From positions 62,001 through 126,000 of the forward strand of contig DILV01000023.1 of the NCBI GenBank assembly GCA_002425225.1: a stretch of DNA of 64,000 nucleotides. The letters run 5' to 3'. This DNA comes from Thiothrix sp. UBA5583 (GTDB lineage Bacteria > Pseudomonadota > Gammaproteobacteria > Thiotrichales > Thiotrichaceae). Below are positions 34,343-42,176 of the stretch, in pieces (the first letter of the stretch is position 1; every line of letters begins with the position of its first letter). Both the position numbers and the translations under genes were made by a program. A model generated the notes under the pieces. It was not told where the DNA came from and did no database searches. It saw only the letters and a list, made by a program, of their open reading frames with translations.

Positions 34343-35271
34343 AAATCTGGTGGTTGACGCTGTTATTGCTGAATGGCGCGGTATGCGCTAATGACTTTGA
34401 CTACGCCTTACAACCGCAGCAAATTGCTGCCGACACTTACGTCATCGAAGGCAAAACCGAAGACTTTTCCAAAGCCAATGGCGGTTTCATTGTCAACACC
34501 GGCTTTATTGTCACCCGTGAAGGCGTAGTGGTGATTGATACGGGCGTATCCCGACGTTTTGGTGAGCAACAGCGGGCAGCCATTGAAAAGCTGACCGGCA
34601 AGAAAATCCTGCGCGTCTACATTACCCACCATCACCCCGATCATTTCCTTGGCAACCAAGTGTATGGCGATGTGCCGATTTACGCCCTGCCCGCCACCCG
34701 CGACGGCATCAAAGCGGAAGGGGAAACTTTTAGCGGCAATATGTACCGGCTCATCGGCGACTGGATGCGCGATACCCGCATCACCGCCCCCACCCACGAA
34801 GCCAAAGCAGGCAAGGAAACCATCGGTGGGCATGAATTGGAAGTGATTGCCTTGCAAGGGCATACCACTGGCGATTTAGTGCTGTTTGACCATACCACGG
34901 GCGTGCTGTTTGCTGGTGATTTGGTTTTCAATAACCGCGCTGCCACCACCCCGCACGCCACACTGAAGGCATGGCTGCAAACCTTAGACAGCCTGCAAGC
35001 CTTACCCTTTAAAACCCTCGTGCCGGGGCATGGCAACGTTACCAATGACCCCGTTCCCATTACCCAAACCCGTGCATGGCTGCAATGGCTGGAAACCGCC
35101 CTGAAAGACGCGGCTGCCAATGGGCTGGACATGACAGAAGTAATGCAAACGCCCATCCCAGAGGCTTTCAAGGATGTAGCGTTAGCCCAAAATGAACTGC
35201 GGCGCTCGGTCAGCCATCTGTACCCGGTGCTGGAACAAGCAAACCTGAAACCGGCGAAACAGGCGGAATGA
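34339..35271 (+). CDS. Quinoprotein relay system metallo-hydrolase
   Basis: 310 residues, exported (signal ending near VCA-ND). The metallo-beta-lactamase fold is shown by HHHPDH (97-102), LQGHTTGDLVLF and FAGDLVFN, then PGHG. It belongs to the zinc hydrolases found only with quinoprotein dehydrogenases. Four-base overlaps with both neighbours show tight coupling. Substrate unknown. Confidence 0.9.
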   Translation: MKIWWLTLLLLNGAVCANDFDYALQPQQIAADTYVIEGKTEDFSKANGGFIVNTGFIVTREGVVVIDTGVSRRFGEQQRAAIEKLTGKKILRVYITHHHPDHFLGNQVYGDVPIYALPATRDGIKAEGETFSGNMYRLIGDWMRDTRITAPTHEAKAGKETIGGHELEVIALQGHTTGDLVLFDHTTGVLFAGDLVFNNRAATTPHATLKAWLQTLDSLQALPFKTLVPGHGNVTNDPVPITQTRAWLQWLETALKDAAANGLDMTEVMQTPIPEAFKDVALAQNELRRSVSHLYPVLEQANLKPAKQAE

Positions 35272-35834
35272 AGCGGAGCCTCCTCCTCATCTCCCTGCCT
35301 CTCTGCTTGGCTGCCTGTCAGCCGGATTTGGGTGTTACGGACTGTGAACGCACCCCGGAGATGCCGCCAGGGTTGAAAATGGAGCATTACCGTAGCCCTA
35401 CCCCGGCCTGTGTACCGGATGCGATTACCCTGAATACGGCTGAACTGCAACGCCTGCTGGCAGAGCAACAGCCGGTGCTGATTGATGTGTGGGCGATTTT
35501 GCGGCGGGTGGATGAAGGGTTTGGCAATACCTGGCTGAACAGCGAACCCCACGCCAGCCTGCCCGGTGCGGTGTGGCTGCCCAATGTTGGCTATGGCACG
35601 CTGGAACCGGATATTGAAGCCTGGTTCCAGCGCGAACTGCACCATCTCAGCGCTGGCGATAAAGCCAAACCACTGGTGTTTTTCTGTGTGGCGGATTGCT
35701 GGATGTCGTGGAATGCTGCGCAACGCGCCCGCGCTTACGGCTACAACCAGGTGTACTGGTACAAGCTGGGGGTGGATGGCTGGAAGGAGGCCGGGCTGCC
35801 GCTGGTCGAGGTCAACCCGGTAACGATAGATTAA
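35268..35834 (+). CDS. PQQ-associated CxxxCW-motif protein (rhodanese-like lipoprotein)
   Basis: 188 residues. The N-terminus is a lipoprotein signal with lipobox LAAC. The body is rhodanese-like and carries C140-x3-C144-W145 (CVADCWMSW), the hallmark of the PQQ-dependent catabolism-associated family. Together with the SoxYZ-like and hydrolase proteins it may form a periplasmic sulfur or redox relay; no biochemical role is established that I know of. It overlaps the 3' end of the convergent barrel gene by four bases. Confidence 0.9.
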   Translation: MKRSLLLISLPLCLAACQPDLGVTDCERTPEMPPGLKMEHYRSPTPACVPDAITLNTAELQRLLAEQQPVLIDVWAILRRVDEGFGNTWLNSEPHASLPGAVWLPNVGYGTLEPDIEAWFQRELHHLSAGDKAKPLVFFCVADCWMSWNAAQRARAYGYNQVYWYKLGVDGWKEAGLPLVEVNPVTID

Positions 35835-36595
35835 AACTCGTAATTCAGGCGAGTCATGACGCGATGTCCATCGGTATCATTGACACCAAAACCGACGCCC
35901 AAACCCACATCCAGCCCTTTGCGTGGTTTCCAGAAAACCCCCGGTGTTACCCAGCTTTCTTCTTCACTCCAGTTATATTCACCGACCAGCACGTGTTTGC
36001 CCACCGCATGGAATGCCGCCAGATTGGCGAAGGTTTCACTGTTGCCAGCGCTGCGCTCCGTACCCACCTGCAAGGTCGCCTGGGTATTACCGGTTGCGTC
36101 CAGGTTGCGGGCAGCAATGAGATAAACTTCGTCACTGTCTTTGGCATCGTCACCGACAATTTCGGCAGCACCATTGGCGAAGGTATGTTCATAACCGATG
36201 GCAACACTGTTGGCTGATCCGCCGATGTGCATCCAGATGTTCTTCACCCCCATCGAGATATTGCCGCGTCCATCAACGCTTTCCTCATTATCATCCGCAG
36301 GTTTGATGCGCACATGGGGCGTATGCTCAATTTCAACCTGCAAGCTGTCCGTGATGCCATATTCCAACCCGGCGCTGATTGCCGTGGTTTTGGCATCATC
36401 ATCCTTGCCGAAATCAGCCCCCAGTTTGAGTTGCCATTCACCCTGATTCTGGCTGAACACGGCCTCGGTCTGGAAAAAGTCGTTCAACGGTTGGGCTTTT
36501 TCCATGGCCTCGTCATCAGCAGCGGCGAAACTGGTCACAGGGGCAAACAGCAAAGTGCCCATCAAGCTCACCAGCAAGGTACGTTGTAACGGCAT
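35831..36595 (-). CDS. Putative outer-membrane beta-barrel protein
   Basis: 254 residues. The start at 36595 has GGAGGAATT upstream, and a signal peptide ends near SFA-AA. The mature part is a series of alternating strands (WQLKLGADFG, AISAGLEYGITDSLQVEIEHTP, GVGFGVNDTDG) and ends in LNYEF, an aromatic C-terminal signature of outer-membrane barrels. It is last in a minus-strand operon with the two PQQ/lanthanide-associated genes upstream. No TonB box or plug is present, so it is not a LutH-type receptor. Confidence 0.7.
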   Translation of the reverse strand: MPLQRTLLVSLMGTLLFAPVTSFAAADDEAMEKAQPLNDFFQTEAVFSQNQGEWQLKLGADFGKDDDAKTTAISAGLEYGITDSLQVEIEHTPHVRIKPADDNEESVDGRGNISMGVKNIWMHIGGSANSVAIGYEHTFANGAAEIVGDDAKDSDEVYLIAARNLDATGNTQATLQVGTERSAGNSETFANLAAFHAVGKHVLVGEYNWSEEESWVTPGVFWKPRKGLDVGLGVGFGVNDTDGHRVMTRLNYEF

Positions 36596-36609
36596 TTGAA
36601 TTCCTCCAG

Positions 36610-37773
36610 TTAAAATTTGCATAGGCTATCGCGTTCGTCGAAGCCTAGCGTGTCGAGGTTATTGGTTTGATGTAAGAAACCATCCAGCGGCAGGCGCTCC
36701 ACCACCCAGTTATGCGTACCCAGCAGGATTGGCTGGCGCAACTGGTGATCCCACGGGCGGAAATTGCTGCGTTTGCCCTTAAAACCATCCAGGATAAAGG
36801 CATCACTGAGCAGGTAGTCACGCAATTTGGCAAAATCGGTGCTGGCACTGCGCTGCACCGCTTCGGCAATCGCCTTGACCGCCAGCCATGCCGCCCAGTC
36901 CACATCGCGCATCGGGCGACCGGCGTATTTCTCGAAGCGCTTTTCCAGTTGCGGTGCGCCGTGACGATCCCACGCCCAGTGCCATGCCGCCGGAGCCAAG
37001 CCTTCCGAACCGACCACCAGTTGTGGCCTGATGCTTTGGTAAGGCACATTGCGGGCAAACTCGCCGTGGGTATCCGCCACAAAAATCACGTCGTAATCGG
37101 CTTCACTGGTGAGCAAGGCCACATTGTTCTGGCTGCGGTGGCGTGGGTCATTGCTGAGTTCAAACGGGCGCTTTTCGGTGATGTCCACACCGTAACGCTT
37201 GGCGGAACGTTCAAACGCGGCAGTCAGTTGCAGGTCTTCGTCAGACGTGCCGTGCAGCAACAGGGCTTCCGGCCATTTGCGCACTTTCAGGTACTGGGTG
37301 AGCGCATCGGTCAGCATCGCGTAGTTGGGGATAATGTGCAGCAAATGGGGCTGACACTGCGCCTGCCGCAAGCTGTCTTCGCGGGCAGAAATGTTAAACA
37401 GCAACAGGTCTTTGCCCTTGGTAGCCGCTGCCAGTTCCGCTACCGTCACGGCTGGTGCATCCACCACGAAAAACTGCACACCCTGCTTGCCAAGACTATC
37501 CACCTGCGCCAGCAACTCGGCAGTATCCTTGCCATTGACCGGTTGCAATTTGAATTCCGCACCGACGGCTGAGCCGTGGAACTTGCTTTCCTTCAACGCC
37601 ACCTCCGCCCCGGCGTAAGGGCGACCCAGCGGCTGCATCAGGTACTGGGCAAAGCTGCGTTTGCTGCTGTAACGCGGGTCATCCTGCAATTGCAGGTAGC
37701 CGATGGTGAAATCGGTTGCCATTGCCGCATTGCCCAGCAGCAGGGCAATAAGCAAGAAAATCCCCCTAATCAT
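36610..37773 (-). CDS. PQQ alcohol dehydrogenase-associated ABC substrate-binding protein
   Basis: 387 residues with a signal peptide (cleavage near AMA-TD). It has the branched-chain amino acid-type periplasmic binding fold (FTIGYLQLQDDPRYSSKRS; HGTSDEDLQLTAAFERSAKRYG). This subfamily is found with PQQ dehydrogenases; in Methylorubrum a similar gene belongs to the lut lanthanide-uptake cluster, as I recall. Its partners are the ABC-2 permease at 39090 and the ATPase at 45437. Start and upstream stop overlap by eight bases. Confidence 0.88.
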   Translation of the reverse strand: MIRGIFLLIALLLGNAAMATDFTIGYLQLQDDPRYSSKRSFAQYLMQPLGRPYAGAEVALKESKFHGSAVGAEFKLQPVNGKDTAELLAQVDSLGKQGVQFFVVDAPAVTVAELAAATKGKDLLLFNISAREDSLRQAQCQPHLLHIIPNYAMLTDALTQYLKVRKWPEALLLHGTSDEDLQLTAAFERSAKRYGVDITEKRPFELSNDPRHRSQNNVALLTSEADYDVIFVADTHGEFARNVPYQSIRPQLVVGSEGLAPAAWHWAWDRHGAPQLEKRFEKYAGRPMRDVDWAAWLAVKAIAEAVQRSASTDFAKLRDYLLSDAFILDGFKGKRSNFRPWDHQLRQPILLGTHNWVVERLPLDGFLHQTNNLDTLGFDERDSLCKF

Positions 37774-38935
37774 CGATCAGTACCGTATGCGGCACCCGCG
37801 CAACCGGCACGGATTTGACCACCTTGCGGCTGGCAACATCCACCACCGACAGGTCGTCGCTCAGGCCGTTGGCAACGTACAGCAGGCTGTTGTCACGGTT
37901 GAAGGTCACGTTCCACGCCCGTTTGCCCACCAGCACGTAGTCCTGAATTTCATGGCTGGCAACATCCACGAAGGCAATGTGGTTTGCCCCACCCAGACCG
38001 ACGATCACGGTTTTGCCATCGCTGCTCATGGTGATGCCCACCGGAGTCACGTCTTCCTCGCGGAAACCCTTGGGCTGGAACTTGATGGTTTGGGTCAGTT
38101 TATTGGTGGCGGGGTCAATGATGGTGACTTCGCCGCTGATTTCGTTGGTCACCCACAGCTCTTTCTGGTCGGGGGTCATGGCGAAACGGCGCGGGCGGTT
38201 GCCGACCACGATGTTGGCTTTCATCTCACCGCTGGCGGTATCCACCACATGCACGGTGTTGGCAACTTCGGAAGTGACGTAAGCGGTTTTGCCATCCGGG
38301 CTGAGCAGGATGCCTTCCGGCTCTTCGCCCACTTCCACGGTTTTCAGGCCGGGAATGGCGGCAGCATCGTCGTCTTCACCTGCTTTTTCTTCATCCTCTT
38401 TAGCGTCTTCTTTCTCTGCATCTTTCTCTGCGTCGTCATCCGCCTTGTCGTCTTCAGCTTCGCTGGTTTCACCCGGTGGCGCTGGTTCAGCCACACTCAA
38501 GTCGGGCTTGTCGCCGCGTTTGGCGAAGTATTCGTCCAGATTGAGGATGCCGAGTGCGCCGTCATCTTCCAGCGAGATGTACAGGGTTTTGCCATCGGCG
38601 CTGATGTCGAACAGTTCCGGGTCTTCGATACCGGCAATGCGGTCAACCAGTTCCAGCTTGGCGACATCGATCACGTCAATCGCTGCACCATCACCGCAGG
38701 CGGCGTAAATCTTGCTGCGGTCAGGGCTGAATTGCAGGTGGCGTGGGCGGGCAGCCGTGCCAATGCGCTTGACAACTTCAAAGGTTTTGGCATCGAGGAC
38801 GCTAATATTGTTGTCTTTTTCGCTACTGACAAACAAATAGCCCGTGTCTTTGGCAAACGACGGGCTGGCTACCAACAGGCTTACAGGTAGTAATGACAGA
38901 ACAAAACAGGCACGAACAGGGTTAAAAACCTTCAC
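37766..38935 (-). CDS. PQQ-associated YVTN beta-propeller protein with acidic insert (LutD-like)
   Basis: 389 residues, exported (signal ending near SFA-KD). Repeats of the YVTN type (GYLFVSSEKDNNISVLDAKT, KIYAACGDGAAIDVIDV, YVTSEVANTVHVVDTASGE, YVANGLSDDLSVVDVAS) form a seven-bladed propeller. Residues about 145-194 are an insert of about 50 residues made almost only of Glu, Asp, Lys, Ala and Pro, absent from a minimal propeller. A related Methylorubrum gene (lutD) is in a lanthanide-uptake cluster, as I recall. The acidic insert could bind metal; this is inference. It is first in a minus-strand operon with its own repeat promoter. Confidence 0.88.
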   Translation of the reverse strand: MKVFNPVRACFVLSLLPVSLLVASPSFAKDTGYLFVSSEKDNNISVLDAKTFEVVKRIGTAARPRHLQFSPDRSKIYAACGDGAAIDVIDVAKLELVDRIAGIEDPELFDISADGKTLYISLEDDGALGILNLDEYFAKRGDKPDLSVAEPAPPGETSEAEDDKADDDAEKDAEKEDAKEDEEKAGEDDDAAAIPGLKTVEVGEEPEGILLSPDGKTAYVTSEVANTVHVVDTASGEMKANIVVGNRPRRFAMTPDQKELWVTNEISGEVTIIDPATNKLTQTIKFQPKGFREEDVTPVGITMSSDGKTVIVGLGGANHIAFVDVASHEIQDYVLVGKRAWNVTFNRDNSLLYVANGLSDDLSVVDVASRKVVKSVPVARVPHTVLIDD

Positions 38936-38974
38936 GAGGTCCTCCTCATCAATGAATGAATATCCATGCTTTCC

Positions 38975-39007
38975 AACCTAACCCAATCAGGGTTGGCAGA
39001 AGGTTGG
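38975..39007 (-). promoter_or_regulatory. CCAACC direct-repeat promoter of the beta-propeller operon
   Basis: On the minus strand: CCAACC (39007-39002), five bases, CCAACC (38996-38991), ten bases, TAGGTT (38980-38975). The gene starts 39 bases further at 38935, after GAGGAGGACCTC. Confidence 0.68.
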
Positions 39008-39018
39008 TGACTTGCCAG

Positions 39019-39064
39019 GGTTGGTAAAAGGTTGGTAGCCAGCCCCCCCCGTTTGCTGTATCAA
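39019..39064 (+). promoter_or_regulatory. Reverse-orientation repeat promoter of the ABC-2 permease
   Basis: GGTTGG (39019-39024), TAAAA, GGTTGG (39030-39035), 23 bases, TATCAA (39059-39064). Spacing and -10 hexamer are identical to those at 42098-42143. The neighbouring pair 38991/39002 serves the divergent gene. Confidence 0.55.
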
Positions 39065-39089
39065 CAGGAAAACCACCGGGGAGGCACAC

Positions 39090-39896
39090 ATGACACACAC
39101 ACGGCACTGGCCTGCACTGCTGGCAATCAGCCAGCGCGAAACGGTCAAGTTCTGGCATCAGCGCGGACGCCTGCTGTCAGCATTGGTGCGCCCGACCCTG
39201 TGGCTGGTGGTGTTCGCTGCCGGGTTCCAGAACATTTTCGGCGTTTCCATCATCCCGCCCTACGAAACCTATATCGAATACCAGGTGTATGTGGTTCCCG
39301 GCCTGCTGGGGATGGTGCTGCTGTTCAACGGGATGCAGTCGTCGCTGGCGATGGTGTATGACCGCGAAATGGGGCTGATGCGCCTGCTGCTGATTGCGCC
39401 GCAACCGCGCTGGTTTTTGCTGTTCAGCAAGCTGGTCGCCGGAACCGTGCTGTCAGTGCTGCAAGCCTATGCGTTTCTGGCACTGTGTGTCGTGTTCAAG
39501 GTCGATATTCCGTGGATGGGCTGGCTGTATGCCTTGCCACCGCTGATTCTTGCCGGGTTGATGCTGGGGGCGTTGGGCTTGCTGTTGTCGGTGTCGATCC
39601 GCCAACTGGAAAACTTTGCCGGGACGATGAATTTCGTCATCTTCCCGATGTTTTTTCTCTCCACCGCCCTGTATCCGCTGTGGAAATTGCAGGAATCGGG
39701 GGCTGCCATTGTCCACAAGCTGGCGCAGCTCAACCCGTTTACCCATGCGGTGGAAATGATCCGTTTTGCCCTGTACGGCCAGTTCAACATCCTCTCTTCC
39801 TTGGTCGTGCTGGGCGCTTTGATGCTGTTTTTCCTGCTGGCGGTGTGGGGCTATGACCCGCAGCGCGGGATGGTGAAAAGGGCGCGGCAGGCTTAA
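39090..39896 (+). CDS. ABC-2 type permease of the PQQ alcohol dehydrogenase system
   Basis: 268 residues with about six membrane segments. It is an ABC-2 permease (PTLWLVVFAAGFQNIFGVS, LLIAPQPRWFLLFSKLVAG, FFLSTALYPLWKL), of the subfamily tied to PQQ dehydrogenases (LutF-like in Methylorubrum, as I recall). Its ATPase partner is most likely the gene at 45437, separated by 5.5 kb of other genes. Export or import of a metal-chelating compound, or of an assembly factor, are both possible. Confidence 0.87.
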   Translation: MTHTRHWPALLAISQRETVKFWHQRGRLLSALVRPTLWLVVFAAGFQNIFGVSIIPPYETYIEYQVYVVPGLLGMVLLFNGMQSSLAMVYDREMGLMRLLLIAPQPRWFLLFSKLVAGTVLSVLQAYAFLALCVVFKVDIPWMGWLYALPPLILAGLMLGALGLLLSVSIRQLENFAGTMNFVIFPMFFLSTALYPLWKLQESGAAIVHKLAQLNPFTHAVEMIRFALYGQFNILSSLVVLGALMLFFLLAVWGYDPQRGMVKRARQA

Positions 39897-39905
39897 CAAC
39901 AGATA

Positions 39906-39938
39906 CTGAAAATCGTCCATTACCTGGATGATTTTCAG
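39906..39938 (+). terminator. Stem-loop after the ABC-2 permease
   Basis: 14-bp stem CTGAAAATCGTCCA / TGGATGATTTTCAG (one G-T pair) with the loop TTACC. A T run after the stem is missing, so it is a weak or factor-dependent terminator. Confidence 0.55.
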
Positions 39939-39976
39939 CGCTTGAATAGCTGATATGCGTAGCCTAAAATCAGGGT

Positions 39977-41206
39977 ATGTATACACGTCACATCACCCCC
40001 CTGCTTCAGGAAGCACTGGCAGACACGCCCGTGGTGCTGCTCAACGGTGCACGCCAGACCGGCAAAAGCACGCTGGTGCAAACCCTCGCCAGCCATGAAG
40101 GCCGCCGTTATTTCACCCTGGATGATTACGCTACCCTGGCGGCAGCCAGCAGTGACCCTGCCGGATTCATTGCAGGCATCAACGGCCCGGTAGCACTGGA
40201 TGAAGTGCAACGTACCCCCGGCCTGTTCCTGGCCATCAAGGCTGCGGTTGACCGCGAGCGCAAGCCGGGGCGTTTCCTGCTGACCGGCTCGGCCAATGTC
40301 ATGCTGTTGCCGGATATTGCCGACTCACTGGCAGGGCGCATGGAAGTGTTGTCATTGTACCCACTGTCCAGCGCAGAAATTGCCGGGGATGCCAGCACCA
40401 ACCTGGCTGACTGGCTGTTTGATGGTCATCTGGACGCCAAGCCGGTTGCACCTTGCGAGCGTTCCCAACTGGTGGAACGGCTGGTGACGGGTGGTTTCCC
40501 TGAAGCAGTGGAGCGTAGCAGCGAACGGCGACGGGCAGCGTGGTTCGACAATTACCTGCAAGCGATCCTGTACCGCGACGTGCGCGAACTGGCACGGTTG
40601 GAACAACTGACCGAAATCCCCAACCTGTTGCAATTGCTGGCAACCCGCAGTGCCAGCCTGCTGAATTTCGCCGAACTGTCACGCACCAGCAACCTGACGC
40701 AAACCACCCTCAAGCGCTATTTCACGTTGCTGGAAACCCTGTTTCTGGTCTACCGCCTACCGGCGTGGGAACGCAATCCCGGCAAGCGTCTGGTCAAAGC
40801 CCCCAAGGTGTTCGTGCCTGACACCGGCCTGCTTGCCCATCTCGCCAACTGGACAGTAGCCCGCATGGATGTAGCCAGCGGTTTGCCCGGCGGGCTGGTT
40901 GAAACCTTCGTCCTCGGTGAACTGCTCAAGCATCTGGCATTTTCACCACAACGCCTGAGCCTGTGGCACTACCGCACCCAAAACAACATCGAAGTTGATT
41001 TCATCCTCGAAAACCGCTCCGGCGGCATCACCGGCATTGAAGTCAAAGCCAGCGCCAGCGTGGACGCCAAAGATTTCAAGGGCTTGAAACATTTGCAGGA
41101 AACCGAAGCGGCGATATTCCAGCGCGGGATTGTGCTGTACAGCGGGCGCGAGCTTGTGCCGTTTGGGGAAAAGCTGTTTGCCGTGCCGTTGTCGATGTGG
41201 TGGTAA
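39977..41206 (+). CDS. AAA-type ATPase with DUF4143 domain (second copy)
   Basis: 409 residues. Walker A is GARQTGKST (about residues 25-33), Walker B VALDEVQR, and the C-terminal nuclease-like part reads VDFILENRSGGITGIEVKASA. It shares architecture with 28805-30043 but not close sequence. With the toxin-antitoxin pair downstream it separates the ABC-2 permease from the rest of the regulon, which suggests insertion as a unit. Confidence 0.85.
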   Translation: MYTRHITPLLQEALADTPVVLLNGARQTGKSTLVQTLASHEGRRYFTLDDYATLAAASSDPAGFIAGINGPVALDEVQRTPGLFLAIKAAVDRERKPGRFLLTGSANVMLLPDIADSLAGRMEVLSLYPLSSAEIAGDASTNLADWLFDGHLDAKPVAPCERSQLVERLVTGGFPEAVERSSERRRAAWFDNYLQAILYRDVRELARLEQLTEIPNLLQLLATRSASLLNFAELSRTSNLTQTTLKRYFTLLETLFLVYRLPAWERNPGKRLVKAPKVFVPDTGLLAHLANWTVARMDVASGLPGGLVETFVLGELLKHLAFSPQRLSLWHYRTQNNIEVDFILENRSGGITGIEVKASASVDAKDFKGLKHLQETEAAIFQRGIVLYSGRELVPFGEKLFAVPLSMWW

Positions 41207-41281
41207 ATCCGATTTGTGCATACCTCACTGTTCAGGCTATCATGCCTCATGCTATCTACACATTTGTAGAGGATTGGATTC

Positions 41282-41554
41282 ATGACCACAGCAACCACCC
41301 AGATTTCCGCCTACATCTCCGAAGAAACCAAAGGGCAAATCGAGTCCTACGTCAAACGTCGGGGCGTGACCAAGGCATTCATGATCGAGAGTGCCTTGCA
41401 ACATTTTCTGCAAGCCCTGCGCGAGATACCGGAGGATGTGATCATTCCTGCCCGTTTGGTGATTACCGAAACCAGCCTGTTGAAATTGGTGGAGAGACTG
41501 GAAGCTGACGAAGAACCTACCCCCGCCCTGCGTGCCCTGATGGCAGGCTCGTAA
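41282..41554 (+). CDS. Ribbon-helix-helix antitoxin (partner of GNAT toxin)
   Basis: 90 residues. The N-terminal ISAYISEETKGQIESYVKRRGVTKAFMIESALQHFL fits a ribbon-helix-helix DNA-binding fold (split here as strand ISAYIS and two helices). Its stop shares one base with the start of the GNAT gene, the usual order antitoxin-toxin in TacAT/AtaRT-like modules. It probably represses its own promoter (41207-41281). Confidence 0.75.
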   Translation: MTTATTQISAYISEETKGQIESYVKRRGVTKAFMIESALQHFLQALREIPEDVIIPARLVITETSLLKLVERLEADEEPTPALRALMAGS

Positions 41555-42087
41555 TGCCTGACTCTCTGCTGATACAGGTTCGCCGTCTGGAAAGCCACGA
41601 TGACCGTTCCGGTTTTGGCAGCGGCGACATTGAGCTTGACCGTTTTTTCCAGCGTTTTGCCGGGCAGAACCAGTTCAAACATTACGTTGGAACCAGTTAC
41701 ATTGCCGAATGCAGCGGGCAAATTGCCGGGTTCGCCACCGTCAGCAGCGGTGAAATTACGGCTGAATTGCTGACAGGCGTAGTACGCAAACGTCTGCCAG
41801 ACTACCCCCTTCCCATCCTGCGGCTGGCACGGTTGGCCGTTGACCAGCGTTTCCAGGGGCAAGGCATCGGCAAGCTGCTACTGAAAGCCATGCTGGAACT
41901 CGCCTTGCAGTTGCGTGACCAGACTGGCTGCCTTGGTGTGTTAGTGGACGCCAAACCCACCGCCGTCAATTTCTACGCCACGCTGGGTTTCCAGCCACTG
42001 GAAAGTGTCAGCGGTGAACTGGGCAACCGCCCGCAACCGTTACCCATGTTCCTGCCCATCCAGATCATTGCCAAAGCGCTTCCCTGA
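41554..42087 (+). CDS. GNAT acetyltransferase toxin (TacT/AtaT-like)
   Basis: 177 residues. The coenzyme A loop is RFQGQGIGKLLL, and FYATLGFQPLE is the conserved C-terminal block. Such toxins acetylate aminoacyl-tRNA and stop translation. FGSGDIELDRFFQRFAGQNQ is typical of this subgroup. It is directly coupled to the ribbon-helix-helix gene. It looks intact. A plain metabolic acetyltransferase is less likely given the pairing. Confidence 0.8.
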   Translation: MPDSLLIQVRRLESHDDRSGFGSGDIELDRFFQRFAGQNQFKHYVGTSYIAECSGQIAGFATVSSGEITAELLTGVVRKRLPDYPLPILRLARLAVDQRFQGQGIGKLLLKAMLELALQLRDQTGCLGVLVDAKPTAVNFYATLGFQPLESVSGELGNRPQPLPMFLPIQIIAKALP

Positions 42088-42097
42088 CCGCCCCACA

Positions 42098-42143
42098 GGT
42101 TGGTAAAAAGTTGGTAGCGCCCCGCCCCGCTTTGCAGTATCAA
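42098..42143 (+). promoter_or_regulatory. Reverse-orientation repeat promoter of the NitT/TauT-type transporter
   Basis: GGTTGG (42098-42103), TAAAA, AGTTGG (42109-42114), 23 bases, TATCAA (42138-42143), then GGGGAGGAGG before the ATG at 42177. The 3' end of the block (TTTGCnGTATCAACA) is almost identical to that at 39054-39066. Confidence 0.57.
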
Positions 42144-42176
42144 CAAGCTATTCATGTCATCGGGGAGGAGGACATC

